A stretch of DNA of 64,000 bases, taken from assembly GCA_039621445.1 (NCBI GenBank), contig CP154954.1, positions 11,464,716-11,528,715 of the forward strand. Reading direction: 5' to 3'. A program made the position numbers and the translations under genes. Origin of the DNA: Euglena gracilis. Lineage: Eukaryota > Euglenida > Euglenophyceae > Euglenales. Shown here in pieces: positions 1 to 31,441 of the stretch (positions are counted from its first letter, which is position 1; each line of letters starts with the position of its first letter). The notes below the pieces were generated by a model that worked only from the letters and a program-made list of their open reading frames with translations, did not search any database and was not told the origin of the DNA.

Positions 1-958
1 TTCGAATACTTAAAAAACAATTTTTTGTTTTTTTTAAAAAAAAATCATTTTTTTTTTCCGGCAAATGTGCCGCCTAAAAACGTTTGGGCCTCGGGCACTG
101 CTGTGTCCCCCCCCCCAACGGGCGACCCCGTGCAGGGGGTGGTTGTGAAAAAGACTCATCAATCATATCATTTATCACTCATCAATTATATCATTTGTAG
201 AATTATATATAAGAAGACTTTTTTCTGGGAAATTATGACCTCTTTGGGCCATATACTTTCAGGTTGGCTTCAAAAAAAAAAAACACCTCAAAAACATCCA
301 TTTCCCCTCCGGTTTGGAAAAAAATTCACGAGCAAAAAATTGTAAATGAGAAAAAAAGTGTACAAATGAAAAGCGCAAGAAAATAATTGCACCGAAAAAG
401 AAGTTGGGACTCCAGTGCCACGGCATCAAGCAAGAAGGTGCGCAGACCACCACAGCGACACACTTGCATAGCTTTGCATGTGTGTAAGAAGGGAGTCCTG
501 GCCTCATCGACGTAAGTGCCGTCTTCCAGTGACATCCTAGGCTCAATGCCGAACACATTGTTGCGGTCGGTGCCAGGGCGGAACGAACGTTACTCAGCGA
601 CCCAAAAGCGGGCAGCCAAATGCTTGGACGTTGGCAGAGAATCAAAGAGGCTGCCCCGAGACGAGGCAAAGCGAAAAAAAAAGGAAATTCACAGCGTTTT
701 CAAAGGAAGAGATGGCAGAAATGGGAACGGGCGACCAGAAGGTCCGGAATAAGCCTGTTTTGGGCCCGGGGGATCCCCGCCTGTTGTCACGCTTGGCTTG
801 GCCCGAAACTTGCTGTGTGTGGCAGAAAAACAAAACACCTCTTCGGCGCCCCCAACCCTCTGGGCCTAGCCCCCCCCCCTGGTTGAGGCTTCATGGCCGG
901 TGCTGACTTCGCTTCTGGCCCAGTCTGCTGTGTGGTGACTGGCCAGGGACCGACTTAC

Positions 959-1147
959 CCCCCCGCCCGCAGGACGGTGGGCCCCCCTGCCCGAAGCTGC
1001 TGCGGGCGCCGCCGTCGAAGTAGTACCGCTCCCCCTCCATGACCTGCACGAACACGTCCTCCCCCCGCACCTGCACCGGGAACACCTCCAGCGGGGGGCA
1101 CGGCGGGGTTTGGGCGACGACGCGGCCCGACCGCCGGGCAATGGACA
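959..1147 (-). CDS. PSB33: PSB33-like exon 5: LEVFPVQVRGEDVFVQV
   Basis: Acceptor CTTGGCAG|TG, donor GGGGG|GTAAGTCGG. The frame carries PPLEVFPVQVRGEDVFVQV, the last two strands of the Rieske-like domain (plant form: ...YVYPVK....I YI.I). A low-complexity stretch RYYFDGGARSSFGQGGPPS follows. The phase-1 junction with exon 4 leaves about 15 extra residues (SIARRSGRVVAQ...) relative to my memory of the plant protein. The gene continues beyond 958, but I find no convincing downstream exon in the remaining 958 bases. Confidence 0.75.
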
Positions 1148-1241
1148 CTGCCAAGAAACGGGACCAGGGGAACGCAACATAATAACACAGTGCATATGCT
1201 CCACATGCAATATATATGTATATATGTATGTATGTATAAAA

Positions 1242-1274
<33 letters not shown>

Positions 1275-4200
1275 TGTATGTATGTATGTATGTATGTGTG
1301 TAATGTATGTATGTATGTATGTATGTATGTATGTATGTATGTATGTATGTATGTATGTATGTATGTATGTATGTATGTATGTATGTATGTATGTATGTAT
1401 GTATGTATGTATGTATGTATGTATGTATGTATGTATGTATGTATGTATGTATGTATGTATGTATGTATGTATGTATGTATGTATATATATAATATATATA
1501 GTTAGGTTAGGTTTTGGATTTGGATTAGGGTTCGGGTGAAGGGTTAGGGATAGGGGAAATTAGGCAGTTGGACCGCATTTCGGCAGATTTTAGGACGAAT
1601 TTTCGGCCCAATCTTTTATATGAATTTCGACCTGATTTCGGCACAACTGTTTTCCTAAATCGTAACCCTAACCAGGGGCAGGGAGATATTCCGGTCGGCC
1701 AAAATTTTTATTCCGGTGTTTTATTCCGGTTTATTCCGGGTTATTCCGGTTTATTCCGGAATTTATTCCGGTTTATTTCGGTCAATTTCTGTCTGAATGG
1801 ACTTAGGATTTTTTCGAAGCACAACTGGGCCGAGGCACTCACCCGGCTTCAGGAATGGCGATGCATTCCTTGGTTGCCCAGCCCCGCCAAGTGGTCACTT
1901 TGCACTTGGAGATGCTGTGCAGACCGCACCACAACACACCTCCACCGTTTTGGGAAAAATAAGAAATAGGAAGCACAGATATTTTTTTCTGCATTGTGAA
2001 TCGCATTTGGGAAAAGGGGCTTTAACTGATAATAATAACACATGCAAAAACAGATGTGGTTTCATTACGCATCCAAAAATTGGGCACGCTCATATAGAAT
2101 GGAAGTTTAAGAGTTATGTTGCTCCACGGCGCAATAGAAATACAATTCTTAAAATTCTAAATTAGCGTGGCTGTTGCGCCGAAGCGAACACCTCAGCAGG
2201 TAAACCTTCACAGATCACAGAGCCTAAAAAGCAAAAAAAAACAGCCCAAAAGTCACCTAGCCCATGTAGCGCCATCTTGGAAACACAATCCAGGCTTCAA
2301 AAATGAGGGAGACACAACAGGGGTGTTGGGAAAATTCACGTGTCCCGGTGTTTAAACCCGGGGGTCGGGACCTTTCTAAAATGGAGCACACGCTTAAAAA
2401 CACCAAAAGGGCCTGTTTCCTGGGTCCCAACAACCGCAAATGATGCACGCGGTGTCACCGTGGAGGGTCCCCGCGAAACCAGAGGGTCAAAAGGGTGGGT
2501 TTCACTGCCGGGTTTCAAAAAGAATGCAACATTGCGCTTAAGCGCAATGCAAAAATCAAAAACTTAAGTGCGAGTTAGGCCGCCTAAGAGTGTTATTATC
2601 CCCTGATTGAAGGATGATTCGCTTTGTCCAATGGGATCCCTGCCCCAAAAAATCAGTGTTCATATTGTCCTAGTTCATGTCCCTTTGGAAAGAACTCAGG
2701 GACAAACGTTCACTAAGTGCAGTCCCACAAGTGGGGAGAAAATCCAAACAAAAAAATGCATTCAACCAGGGGGAGAAACAGGCAAACTAAAGGTGTGCTC
2801 TTAATATCAAGTGCTGATTGTGCTACGCTTGCGCTTGCGCTCTTTTGTTGCTCTTGTGATTTTGAAACCTGAAAATATGTCAAACTTCACCTTCATTGCC
2901 TTTGTGTCTTGCAGAATTTTCAAGCCATTGGCTGGCGCTTTTATTCCGGTTATTCCGGTTTATTCCGGTTTATTCCGGTTTTCGCTATTCCGGTTTATTC
3001 CGGTTTATTCCGGACCGGAATATCTCCCTGCCCCTGTCCTAACCCTATTCCTTATTTTAACCCCAATCCGAATCCCGTATTAAACGGAAATACGGCGCGT
3101 CGGGGCGCGAAAACCAAAATTTGGAGTTGGTGAAAGAAGTGGGACCCCCGCCCCCAGGTTAAACTACTGGGCCCTCCCCCCCCGGGGGGGGCAGTGAGTT
3201 AGTCTTGCCATATATATATGTATATATATACATATATATACATATATATTATCAGTATTGTGTCATGGCATTGTATGTAGTTTGTGGCATACACATAATA
3301 TTGCATGTGGTTTGCAACGTTGAAATGTGTGTATACGTGCGTATGGACTTTTTGTACATTTACCTTTAAAAAAATAAGAAAATAAAAACGGCAAAGCTGA
3401 ACATTATGAAGAAAAAAATGCAAAATTCAAATCACCCAATTCTTTTGCATACCCCCCCTGCTGGACCACCCCCTAGCCGCCGCCCCAGGAAACTGTCTCC
3501 TGACAGGTTGGCCACTACCAGGGCTGACGATTTTCTGGGTAGGATCTGCCCACCAAACCAACAGTGCTGGTGAACTGGCCTGTCAGTTTAGGAAATTGCA
3601 AGCGTCACCATTACTGGCCAACGTGTCAGGGTCAAGCCCTGTCAGTGGCCCTGACAATCACAGCCAGGGTCATTGACAGTAGAGAAACTGCCACTGACAG
3701 CTTCATTGACGGTGACTGGCTTTGACACTGTCCGTGAAACTTCAACTGGGACCTTAACAGTTTCCCAGAAGGTGCTTCACAAGGAAAATGAATGGACTTA
3801 AAATGAACTTTGGCCCTACAATGTCGACTGGGATCAACAGCTGCTGTTGCCAACCCGACATCTTCTATGAGAATAGGTTGGCCGATTCCCTGCACCCCAA
3901 CAATTTCCTGGGGAGTGGGGAGGACCCCGACAGATTCTCCAGCATGACGATTTCCAGGGGGGTGTAGCTCGATTGCGTCCCTTTCAGAGGGGGGGTTCGA
4001 ATCGGCCGCCAAATCAAAGGCTTCAGATATTTTGGCGTATTTGTCTATGGTCCATTTGTGGTTTCCTAAGTTGTATGCACGCATAATTCCCATTTCTTCA
4101 TTCATCGCGAAAGACGCTCCATTTCTCTAGAGGTGTCAACACCTGCTTTTGGGCAAAAATATTATGTGAAGGTTGGAATCTTGTGGAGAACAAAGGCACT

Positions 4201-6782
4201 GAGGTGCAGGCATTTTTGGGGTACAGCAGGCGCCAGGGGCTGGCACACAGGAACCAAGCCGCGGCGTCGTCAGGATCCGCAGCACCGAGTTGTTCGGCAT
4301 CCAGTTCAGCACCTCCCCGGTCTTGAGGCTGAACTCCGTGTCCGTGCTGGGGCGCCAACAGGGCCCAGTGGGGTCACGCGCGGGGACCTGACGGAGGCCC
4401 GGTGGTCACGCACGGGGAGCTGACGGAGGGCACCCGGAGGGAATGCAGAACTGCCAAAACAAAAACAAACAAACAAATAAGATAACTGCATTCTTTAATA
4501 CCGCCGAAACTGGATGATACGTGACCATACAAACACTTAATGACCCATCGACCGGGGGCGGGTGGCATTCTTTCCAGCCTCAAACCCACTGACCCACCTT
4601 TTCGACCCACGCACGCACTCCGCATGGCTCATGAGCCTCCTCCTGTGGAAATGGATGCATGGTCGCTTTTGGCTTGTTTTGCTTGGTTGCTTTTGGCAAC
4701 TTGGGCACTTTGGCCTCTTTTGGCCGGGTTGGGCCTCAAAAATTTCAAATATTCCCTCCGATTTGCAGCTCCACCTGACTCTATGCCTTAAAAATGAGCA
4801 AATCAATCTTTTGATTTGCAACTCCACCAAACAGTGATCCCCAAACCGGACCAGGAGTTTCCGGGAAGGGAGAGTAGAGACATTTTCAGCGGTGTCGCCT
4901 GTTGCCTCATTGACCTGCGGTAAATACGACTGTCCCCCCGCCCCACGCTCATTATTGCATTAAACAAATTGCTAGGGAACACCCTCCGATGGATGTGGCG
5001 CCCTTCATTCGGGGGGGGGGGGGAGGGATGCGCTAGCCTGGTCTCGAAAAAAAAGGCAAAAAAACACAAAAAAATGCGCGAAAAATGCGTTTTGCGCAAC
5101 TTTGTAAAAAGTATGCAAAAAAACAACAACAACAAAAACACAAAAAAAACACGAAACACATTCCCCCCCACTTCATTTTCATGCACGCCAGGTCAACAAC
5201 ACGCCGCGCGGGGCCCTGGCCACAAGATGCCGAAGTTTTGGGTGAAGCGGGCCTGCTCGAAGCCCTGGTTGAAGGCGCCCTCCGCGGGGGACCGGTTCTC
5301 GATGGCGTAGAGCTCGTTGCGGGCGGGCGGAATTGGACCGACCCCCAGAGGGAGGCAGGCGGGGGTGGTCTGGCCCCCCCCCCCCCCCTGGTCAAGCCCT
5401 GCCCCCCCCCCCCACCGACACAGTGCCCCCCCCCCCTGCACGCCAACGTTTCAGGAAAAGTGCCGTTGAAACAGGGGTTGTGAAAACGTCACACTGTGTC
5501 TTGGACAAGGGGGGGAGGTAGCATGGCCAAAATGACCGACATTTGGCCAAGGAAGCGACGGGACGAAAACCTTTGCCACCAAATCATCATTTTTTTTGCA
5601 GAATTTTGTCGAAATGCGAAATTTTTTTCGACACGAGTGCCTGGAGGTCTGTTTGGGGAATCCCAGTTATCCCCTGGTCCAGATCTCCGATGGCCAACAG
5701 GGGGGGGGGGGCACCTCCCCACCCAAACCCCAAACACCCTCGCACCAACAAACCTGGGGCCGGATCTGGGAGCCTTGGTGTGCCTGCCCAGGCTGGCTCC
5801 CCCCTTTTGAGCCGGGGCCGGCCACCTGTAGCAATCCGGCCGGGGTGCGGTACCAGAACAGGAGGACGCTGGCGCCGCGCAGGGAGAGCAGCTTGCGGGT
5901 GCCCTTCGGGATCTCCGCGATGTGCGTCGCGAAGACGGGGCACGCGCCCGGGCAGGCGGTGTGCCTGGCGGCGTGCAGCAAAGCCGCTGGGGTCGGAGCC
6001 AGGGATGAAGTTAATGACTCCCCCCGGGGGGGGGGTGCTCTTTCTTGAGCCCAAGCTCATCCACATTTTTTTTCGGTTTGGGTGGGTGGGTAGGTGGGTT
6101 GACTCCCCTCTCATGTCATGGGGGGGGGGGTCGTGCGTGGCCAAAGACCCGTCCAAAATTTTTTTCTGGTCCGGCATTTGGCCAGGCAGAATATTTACCC
6201 CACCCCCATCTGCAACCCCACCCCCAAGGGGCAGGGGGAAGACAAAAACAGGTGTTAAATGAATGTATGGTCGGAGATGCCTGCTCGAAGAAACAGTAAG
6301 AAAAAAGTTTCTTGGAAGCTTCCTCATTTGCACATTTCTCCCAACCCCCCTGTCCATCCACAACTGCTTATCTGTGGGGAGAAATGGAGATCAAAAAGAA
6401 ATGCTGCAGACCATCAACTGTGTGTTATCGTGCCATCACAAATTATCGCAAATCATCATCACAAAAAATAACGCAAAAGACGGAACCTGTGTCATATGTG
6501 TCGCCAATTTTTTCTTGTTCCACAGCCCATTTGACGAGATGCACCCAAGGGCCCAATTGAGCTGTCGCCGGTTCCTGCCGGGGCGCGGGTGTAATCTGCA
6601 TCAGTCGCCTCCGCACTGACTTGCTCACCAGTGGTGGAGGCCATTCCGAGGGCGGGGACCCGGCGTGACGCCGCCCACCCAGCCAGCAGCACCACAGGTA
6701 GGGGCAGGGAGGCTTTGGGGGGATTGGTTGGGGGTAAAAGCGGACACCACGAAAACCTACGAAAAGACAGTTTAAAAACCAC
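959..6782 (-). CDS. PSB33: PSB33-like chloroplast protein with degenerate Rieske domain (5 exons, 3' end beyond window)
   Basis: Gene-level entry. Exons on the minus strand: 6782-6629, 5986-5826, 5369-5224, 4346-4255 and 1147-959. Every junction keeps phase (1, 0, 2, 1). The joined protein reads IPKGTRKLLSL, then ELYAIENRSPAEGAF, then FSLKTGEVLNWMPNNSVLR, then LEVFPVQV. This is the order of the Rieske-like domain of Arabidopsis PSB33 (At1g71500, also called LIL8), a thylakoid protein linked to photosystem II and light harvesting. The first exon opens with ATG and a basic, Ser/Pro-rich, partly hydrophobic leader that fits plastid targeting. The last visible exon ends in a GTAAGT donor, so the C-terminal exon(s), with membrane segments in the plant protein, lie left of the window. 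Family assignment rests on remembered motifs; exon chaining rests on phase. I am confident of the family and less so of each exon edge. Confidence 0.8.
1222..1490. repeat. (TATG)n microsatellite
   Basis: About 260 bp of tandem TATG with one interruption near 1298, ending in (TA)n. It produces a spurious MYVC-repeat frame in all phases. Intronic to the PSB33-like gene. Confidence 0.97.
1674..3036. repeat. Possible 1.36-kb element with 24-bp inverted ends and internal TTATTCCGG repeats
   Basis: GGGGCAGGGAGATATTCCGG at about 1676 recurs inverted at 3016-3035. Next to each end, inside, are imperfect tandem TTATTCCGG units (about 1719-1785 and 2939-3012). TAACCCTAACC-like sequence lies just outside. 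The interior has no recognisable transposase. Confidence 0.45.
3632..4105 (-). other. 157-codon open frame inside a PSB33-like intron, no recognised product
   Basis: A minus-strand frame starting MNEEMGIMRAYNLG runs 157 codons to a stop with ordinary amino-acid composition, in a stretch without simple repeats. It lies in the ~3.1 kb intron between exons 4 and 5. I recognise no family. It could be a decayed transposon fragment, an intronic gene or chance. Confidence 0.2.
4255..4346 (-). CDS. PSB33: PSB33-like exon 4: TGEVLNWMPNNSVLR motif
   Basis: Acceptor GCCCCAG|C, donor CGGCTTG|GTTCC. It encodes TDTEFSLKTGEVLNWMPNNS then VLRILTTPR, the core b-strands of a Rieske-type fold (compare F-dl-TGev-W-PnNpvLR-Lt in the family). 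In canonical Rieske proteins the second Cys-x-x-His ligand pair precedes this motif; no Cys or His is present here, so a 2Fe-2S cluster is not expected. Confidence 0.8.
5224..5369 (-). CDS. PSB33: PSB33-like exon 3: NELYAIENRSPAEG motif
   Basis: The frame reads ARNELYAIENRSPAEGAFNQ, nearly identical to the plant PSB33 signature, then ARFTQNFGI. The donor is GGCATCTT|GTGGCC (phase 2). The only AG in frame upstream is GGCCAG|ACC at 5370, right after a 14-base G tract on the coding strand. The first 17 codons (TTPACLPLGVGP...) may therefore be a poorly conserved insert, or the true acceptor may be unusual. Confidence 0.75.
5826..5986 (-). CDS. PSB33: PSB33-like exon 2: IPKGTRK / FWYR motif
   Basis: Acceptor CCCCAG|CG, donor CTACAG|GTGGC, phase 1 in and 0 out. 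The frame contains CPVFATHIAEIPKGTRKLLS and SVLLFWYR, equivalent to the plant PSB33 strand that precedes the ...AIENRSPAEG segment. Codons are strongly G/C-ending, unlike the flanking intron. Confidence 0.75.
6629..6782 (-). CDS. PSB33: PSB33-like exon 1: start codon and plastid-targeting leader
   Basis: The ATG at 6782 opens a frame beginning MVFKLSFRRFSW and running through a hydrophobic stretch (PLPVVLLAGWAA) to MASTT. The exon ends at a strong donor, CTG|GTGAGCAAG, in phase 1, as the next exon needs. The leader is basic, rich in Ser and Pro and free of acidic residues, which suits a transit peptide, perhaps with a signal-anchor part. The same frame stays open past the donor (GEQVSAEATDAD), so intron retention or a later donor is possible. 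The start codon is the first ATG in frame. Confidence 0.55.
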
Positions 6783-8560
6783 AAAAAAAGGTTAAACAAA
6801 AAGTATACTAAAACCACAAAAATAATGAACAAAAGCAATACTAAAACAGCAGGACAAAACCAACACCAAATTCCCTCTCTTTTAAAGCTCTCCTAAATTG
6901 CGATTGGTGTGTGTCCTGGTTCACCTCAGTGCTGTTGGCAGCGAATAAAAGCAAAATAAAAATATTTGTAGGGGGGACAAAAATGCAACAGACAAAAATT
7001 AGTGTAAAAAACTATGGCAAAATATTTTGGTAAAAATTTCGTTGGCAAAATAATTAATAATGAATAAGATTTGGTAAAATTCGGTATTCAACCACTTCTT
7101 AACACTTTCTTTTGCCATGTGTCAATTACAGTAGCTTTGCCCATGCTTTTCATTGAGGAAATTGAACAAATTCTGGCTATTTGCCTCAAAAAGGCCATCA
7201 AATTTTGCAAAAAAACTGCTAATATCTGTCCAATTTTTGTCAATTTTGGGCATTCCGGACCATTTCCTAGTCATTTTTTGTCTTTTGGTCTGAGGCTTAA
7301 CGGAAGAGGGAAGCCGACACCGGTCGAAAATTATGGCAAAAAATATGGTCAAATTTGGGTACTTTACAAAATTTTTTGTCCACCATAATTTTTGTACCCT
7401 GAATTCATTTTTTTAATGTATATTCATCGAATATATTCAATTTTTCACCTTGACAAAATTACTATGTCTGACGATATTACTCCCAAAATTATTGAAACCG
7501 CAACAACGAAAATGATAAATAAATTACACCGACGGTGGGCAGTGGAGGTCGCCTGAATCGCAAATTGTTGTCCCCCGTGTGCTGTGACGTAGTTGTGCTG
7601 CAGGTCGTTGGTGGCTGCTCATAATTTTCATTGCATATTGAATTTGTGGTATGTTTTTTTTACGACCCTCCCTGTCCTTCAAGCCAAAAAAATTACAGCT
7701 GACTTTTTCCACCCACCCAAATTTTCCAGCCTCTGAGCTGGACGCCCCTCCCCCTGGGGGCTTTTAAAGCCCTGATTTCGGGCAAAGCTGGCTGGACCCC
7801 CCCTCCGTCCCACTGGTTCAAACCAGCGCATTCTCTCATGTGTTTGTTGGCGCCCACCCCAGGGAGCTTTTAAGAAAAATGACGTCTGAATCAATTTTGG
7901 GCCCTTGTGAGTTGGTTTGCACATTATGGAAGCGCTTCGAAATGTGGTTTCAAAAAGCCATTCTTTTGATGTATTGACTCCTACAAAAATCAGATCGATC
8001 TCATAGGACCCCGCGGCTCACCTCACCTGACCGGAATTGAAATATGTTTCTTTAACTAAAATAAGTTTTAATCAAGGCTGACCCTCCCCCTTTAAGGGGT
8101 CCTCGGCTGGTACTGGGCCCAACCCAGGGTCTAACCCGGTACAAAAAAAAATGTAAACTGTGTAAACTATGTAAAATCGAAACTGCAAAAATAACCAAAA
8201 AACTGCCGAAAATCGATTATTTTTATACCAAAATTTGCCCTGGCCAGCCCAAATCTGACCCCTTTTTGGCCATTTTTGTCCCATTTTTGGCCCATGTCTG
8301 CACCCCGAAAACGAAAAACCGTTAGCGTCCAACCGCCTGAAGGTCGGCTGGATATAAATGAAACTTGTTGAGGGGGGGGGGTCCGGGGCTGGCAAAAGGC
8401 TGCCTGACTGGACCCCCCCCAGGAAGTTGGGGTCTAATTATCTGAAGCTACACCCTGGCGGAACTCCTTTCGACTGGACCCGGCTAACTTTCGGGGAGCT
8501 ATCACCAAAGAGGAATCGTCTTGGCTGGGAGGGGGCCAAAGACCCCGCTGGCCTCACGGA
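6783..8560. other. Intergenic region upstream of PSB33-like gene
   Basis: AT-leaning sequence with scattered poly-A/T runs and two short G/C-rich patches near 7740-7860 with GCTTTTAAAG-type ends (fragments of the hairpin family). It must contain the promoter of the PSB33-like gene, but I see no clear TATA box or other motif. No gene is supported here. Confidence 0.4.
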
Positions 8561-8569
8561 ACACCGCCG

Positions 8570-8800
8570 TGGACCCAGAGTCAGGCCTCCCTGGCTGCGG
8601 CCCACAGCGAACGCAGCACCGCGGCGGTCCACCGGGCGGCCGGGGTCTCGCCGCCGTCTGGCCGGCTGCGGAGCGCCGCGGCGGTGAGCCGCGCCGCGGG
8701 GGGCCGGGGCGGCGGTCCGCTGCGTGGCCGCCGCGGAAGGGCCGGCCGCAGCGGCGGCCAGTCTCCGGCGGGCGCACTGGACGCAGCACCGCTGAACTCG
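8570..8800 (-). CDS. Possible GC-rich exon, Ala/Arg/Pro-rich, unrecognised
   Basis: About 230 bp of roughly 80 percent GC stands out from the AT-leaning surroundings. On the minus strand an acceptor GAGTTCAG|CGG opens a frame with LAAAAGPSAAATQRTAAPAP, like a plastid transit peptide. Both strands are open. It could be the second exon of the 9303 gene or a CpG-island promoter. Confidence 0.25.
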
Positions 8801-9159
8801 CGGGATGCCACATGAGGGCTTTGGCTCCTGCTTCTTGGAAGAAGTCTGTCAGGTTCGGTTGTTTGCCATATGGCTACAACTTGTTTCCCAGATGCCACTG
8901 GGATCTGGTGGAAAAAAAAAAGAACTTCAAAAATCATGCACTATGTTTTTGTAAAAAGGTTCAAAAAATAGCAGTCTTATAAAAATGCCCGCTGGAGCAC
9001 GTGGGAGACGCCATAATGCGTCGTAATACAACACATAATATGACACACATACATATTTTACGCACACACCTATATAACTACAGATAACAGATTACAGCAC
9101 CCAATGGAGTGTATTCGTCTTTGGGTCCAACTTATTTTTGGAGCTGCTTTCTTTGGGAC

Positions 9160-9303
9160 CTTCGGCCACCGCTGGCTGGGCCGGAGCTGCGCCGTGGCTG
9201 GCACGCGGACCACAGTGGCGTGCGGGGCGGCGGCGAGCGCTGTGCCGGCAGGGCGGGCGGCCGCGTGGAGCGTTGCGAACACGACGGCGGCGCTGGCAAG
9301 CAT
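9160..9303 (-). CDS. Possible first exon with signal/transit-type leader
   Basis: An ATG at 9303 begins MLASAAVVFATLHAAARPAG and continues Ala-rich to RPSQRWPK, ending at a possible donor AAG|GTCCCA in phase 0. This looks like a signal peptide or the start of a bipartite plastid leader. The plus strand is also open and Ala-rich here, as expected of GC-rich DNA, so coding strand and identity are uncertain. It may pair with the GC-rich block at 8570-8800. Confidence 0.3.
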
Positions 9304-9392
9304 CGACAGCCCGAACGCGGCGGGGGCGGCCAGTCGGGGGCACCGCGGGCCGTGCCAGGGGGGAAACGAAACAGCCCCCCCCCCCTCCAGAC

Positions 9393-9502
9393 AGACAGGC
9401 AGGCAGGCAGACAGACAGACAGACACACAGACAGACAGACACACAGACACACAGACAGACAGACAGGCAGACAGACAGACAGACAGACAGACACACAGAC
9501 AA
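9393..9502. repeat. (CAGA)n / (CAGG)n microsatellite
   Basis: Tandem CAGA with CACA and CAGG variants, directly beside the GC-rich 9160-9365 block. Confidence 0.95.
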
Positions 9503-10011
9503 GAATGCATACGGTGTGCGAAATGCTGGCTTGCAAACGTATGCTGTGTGTATACATGTGTGTGCGTGTGTTGCGCACGCGCATGTGTGGGATGACGTGA
9601 CACGTGATGTAAGAATTTCGCCCAATATTATCAGTTTTTTTTTTAAACCAGAGCCTGAGAATGGTCCTGGCTCCCCGCAAAACCACGTTGTCGTTGTTTT
9701 GTACATCAACGACAACGAGCCAGCGACTGACAGTGCACAGCCGGGAGGTGGCCGAGAAGAGCCACCTTGGCTGTACTGCGCCATCGATGCAGGGGAGAGT
9801 GAAGAGAGGAGCCTGCGGGGGCAGGGTGGGGGGGGAAGACCGGGGGTGGGATGCCAGAGGGGGCAGGCAGGATGGACCCCACCCTGTTGGCCTGGTTGCA
9901 CGCCCTCGCTTATTTCCTTTGGAGACGGACGTTGTCGGGCCAGGTCAATTGGCACATGCCATGTGCCGGGTGAGTGCCAAACCTCCTCAAGACCGTGGTG
10001 GGCCGAGGTTG

Positions 10012-10292
<281 letters not shown>

Positions 10293-10817
10293 CAATACCT
10301 TACGTGGGGGGTGAAAAGGAAGACCAAGCACTCACGCAAACGAAACCTTGCCCCGAACATCTGATCAAAATCGCAAAATGGGTGAATTGCCCAGAGCTCT
10401 CTTTTGAAAACAAGTCTGGAAACATTGCTTCCTCACCCGAAACACCCACATCAACGATACTGCACTTTCCCCACAACTGTTTCACGAAGATCCACTCTGC
10501 TTGTTGTGTGTGTGTGTGCTTGTGTGGCTGCGCGCGTGCGTGTTTTTCTCGCGCGTGCGTGCGCGTGCTTGCTTGTGCGCGCGCGCTTGTGTCTGTGTGC
10601 GTGCGCGCACGCGCGTGTGTGTGCGCCCGCTTGTGTGCGTGCGCGCATGTATCCGCCGTGGCAATTTTGCAGCAAGGTCAACCTTTTAAAAAAACAGACA
10701 AGGAGGTAAGAGAATAAAACCAAAGAAACACAATTAATACCCAACAAAACAGCAAAAATACCTTGATCTCGAGTCGTTACTTTCTAAACGAAAGCGGGCC
10801 AACTTGGGAGCGTGGGA

Positions 10818-10848
<31 letters not shown>

Positions 10849-10851
10849 CCG

Positions 10852-30276
<19,425 letters not shown>

Positions 30277-30372
30277 TGGGGCTGCGAGAGGAATGGCGGG
30301 GGAATGTTGGCGGGAATATATATGTATATAATACATATGCACATACATACTACATATATACACATACAAATA

Positions 30373-30838
30373 CGTATGTATGTATGTATGTATGTATGTA
30401 TGTATGTATGTATGTATGTATGTATGTAGGTAGGTAGGTAGGTAGGTAGGTAGGTAGGTAGGTATGTATGTATGTATGTATGTATGTATGTATGCATGTA
30501 TGTATGTAGGTATGTATGTATGTATGTATGTATGTATGTATGTATGTATGTATGTATGTATGTATGTATGTATGTATGTATGTATGTATGTATGTATGTA
30601 TGTATGTATGTATGTAGGTATGTATGTATGTATGTATGTATGTATGTATGTCTGTAGGTATGCATGTATGTATGTATGTATGTATGTATGTATGTATGTA
30701 TGTATGTATGTATGTATGTATGTATGTATGTATGTATGTATGTATGTATGTATGTATGTATGTATGTATGTATGTATGTATGTATGTATGTATGTATGTA
30801 GGTAGGTAGGTAGGTAGGTATGTATGTATGTATGTATG

Positions 30839-30872
<34 letters not shown>

Positions 30873-31123
30873 TGTATGTAGGTATGTATGTATGTATGTA
30901 TGTATGTATGTATGTATGTAGGTATGTATGTATGTATGTATGTATGTATGTACGTATGTATGTATGTGTGTATGTATGTATGCATGTATGTATGTATGTA
31001 TGTATGTATGTATGTATGTATGTATGTATGTATGTATGTATGTATGTATGTATGTATGTATGTATGTATGTATGTATGTATGTATGTATGTATGTATGTA
31101 TGTATGTATGTGTGTGTGTGTGT

Positions 31124-31211
<88 letters not shown>
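30373..31211. repeat. 740-bp (TATG)n array with TAGG variants, then (GT)n and (TCTG)n
   Basis: One of the longest tetranucleotide arrays in the window: TATG with blocks of TAGG (30428-30463, 30798-30820), a short GT bridge at 31110-31125 and 83 bp of TCTG. It begins about 100 bp upstream of the presumed exonuclease start codon. Confidence 0.98.
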
Positions 31212-31212
<1 letters not shown>

Positions 31213-31441
31213 ATGCACATGTATGTAGGTATGCCGGGTCACTACTGGGGTCGTTTTAGGATACAGAAATACCTTGATACTTCGTGCTGGGTGAACACCC
31301 CTTCCAGCAGACTGCACTCAACCTCAGCCAACACTCAAATGTCTGTGCAATCTGGCGATTAACCTGAATTTTGCGCACAACGTGAACCAAATAACTCCCC
31401 CCACATATAAAGCCGCCCCAGCTTTATATTTAGAAGGGATT

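Noticed and set aside
1500-1680. TTAGGGTTAGGG-like sequence as an interstitial telomere
   Set aside because: Only short irregular units; better explained as the TAACCCTA-rich flanks of repeat elements.
9690-9800. Plus-strand VVVVLYINDNEPATD, reminiscent of the cadherin DINDN motif
   Set aside because: One short motif, no splice sites and no further cadherin features; the minus strand is open too.
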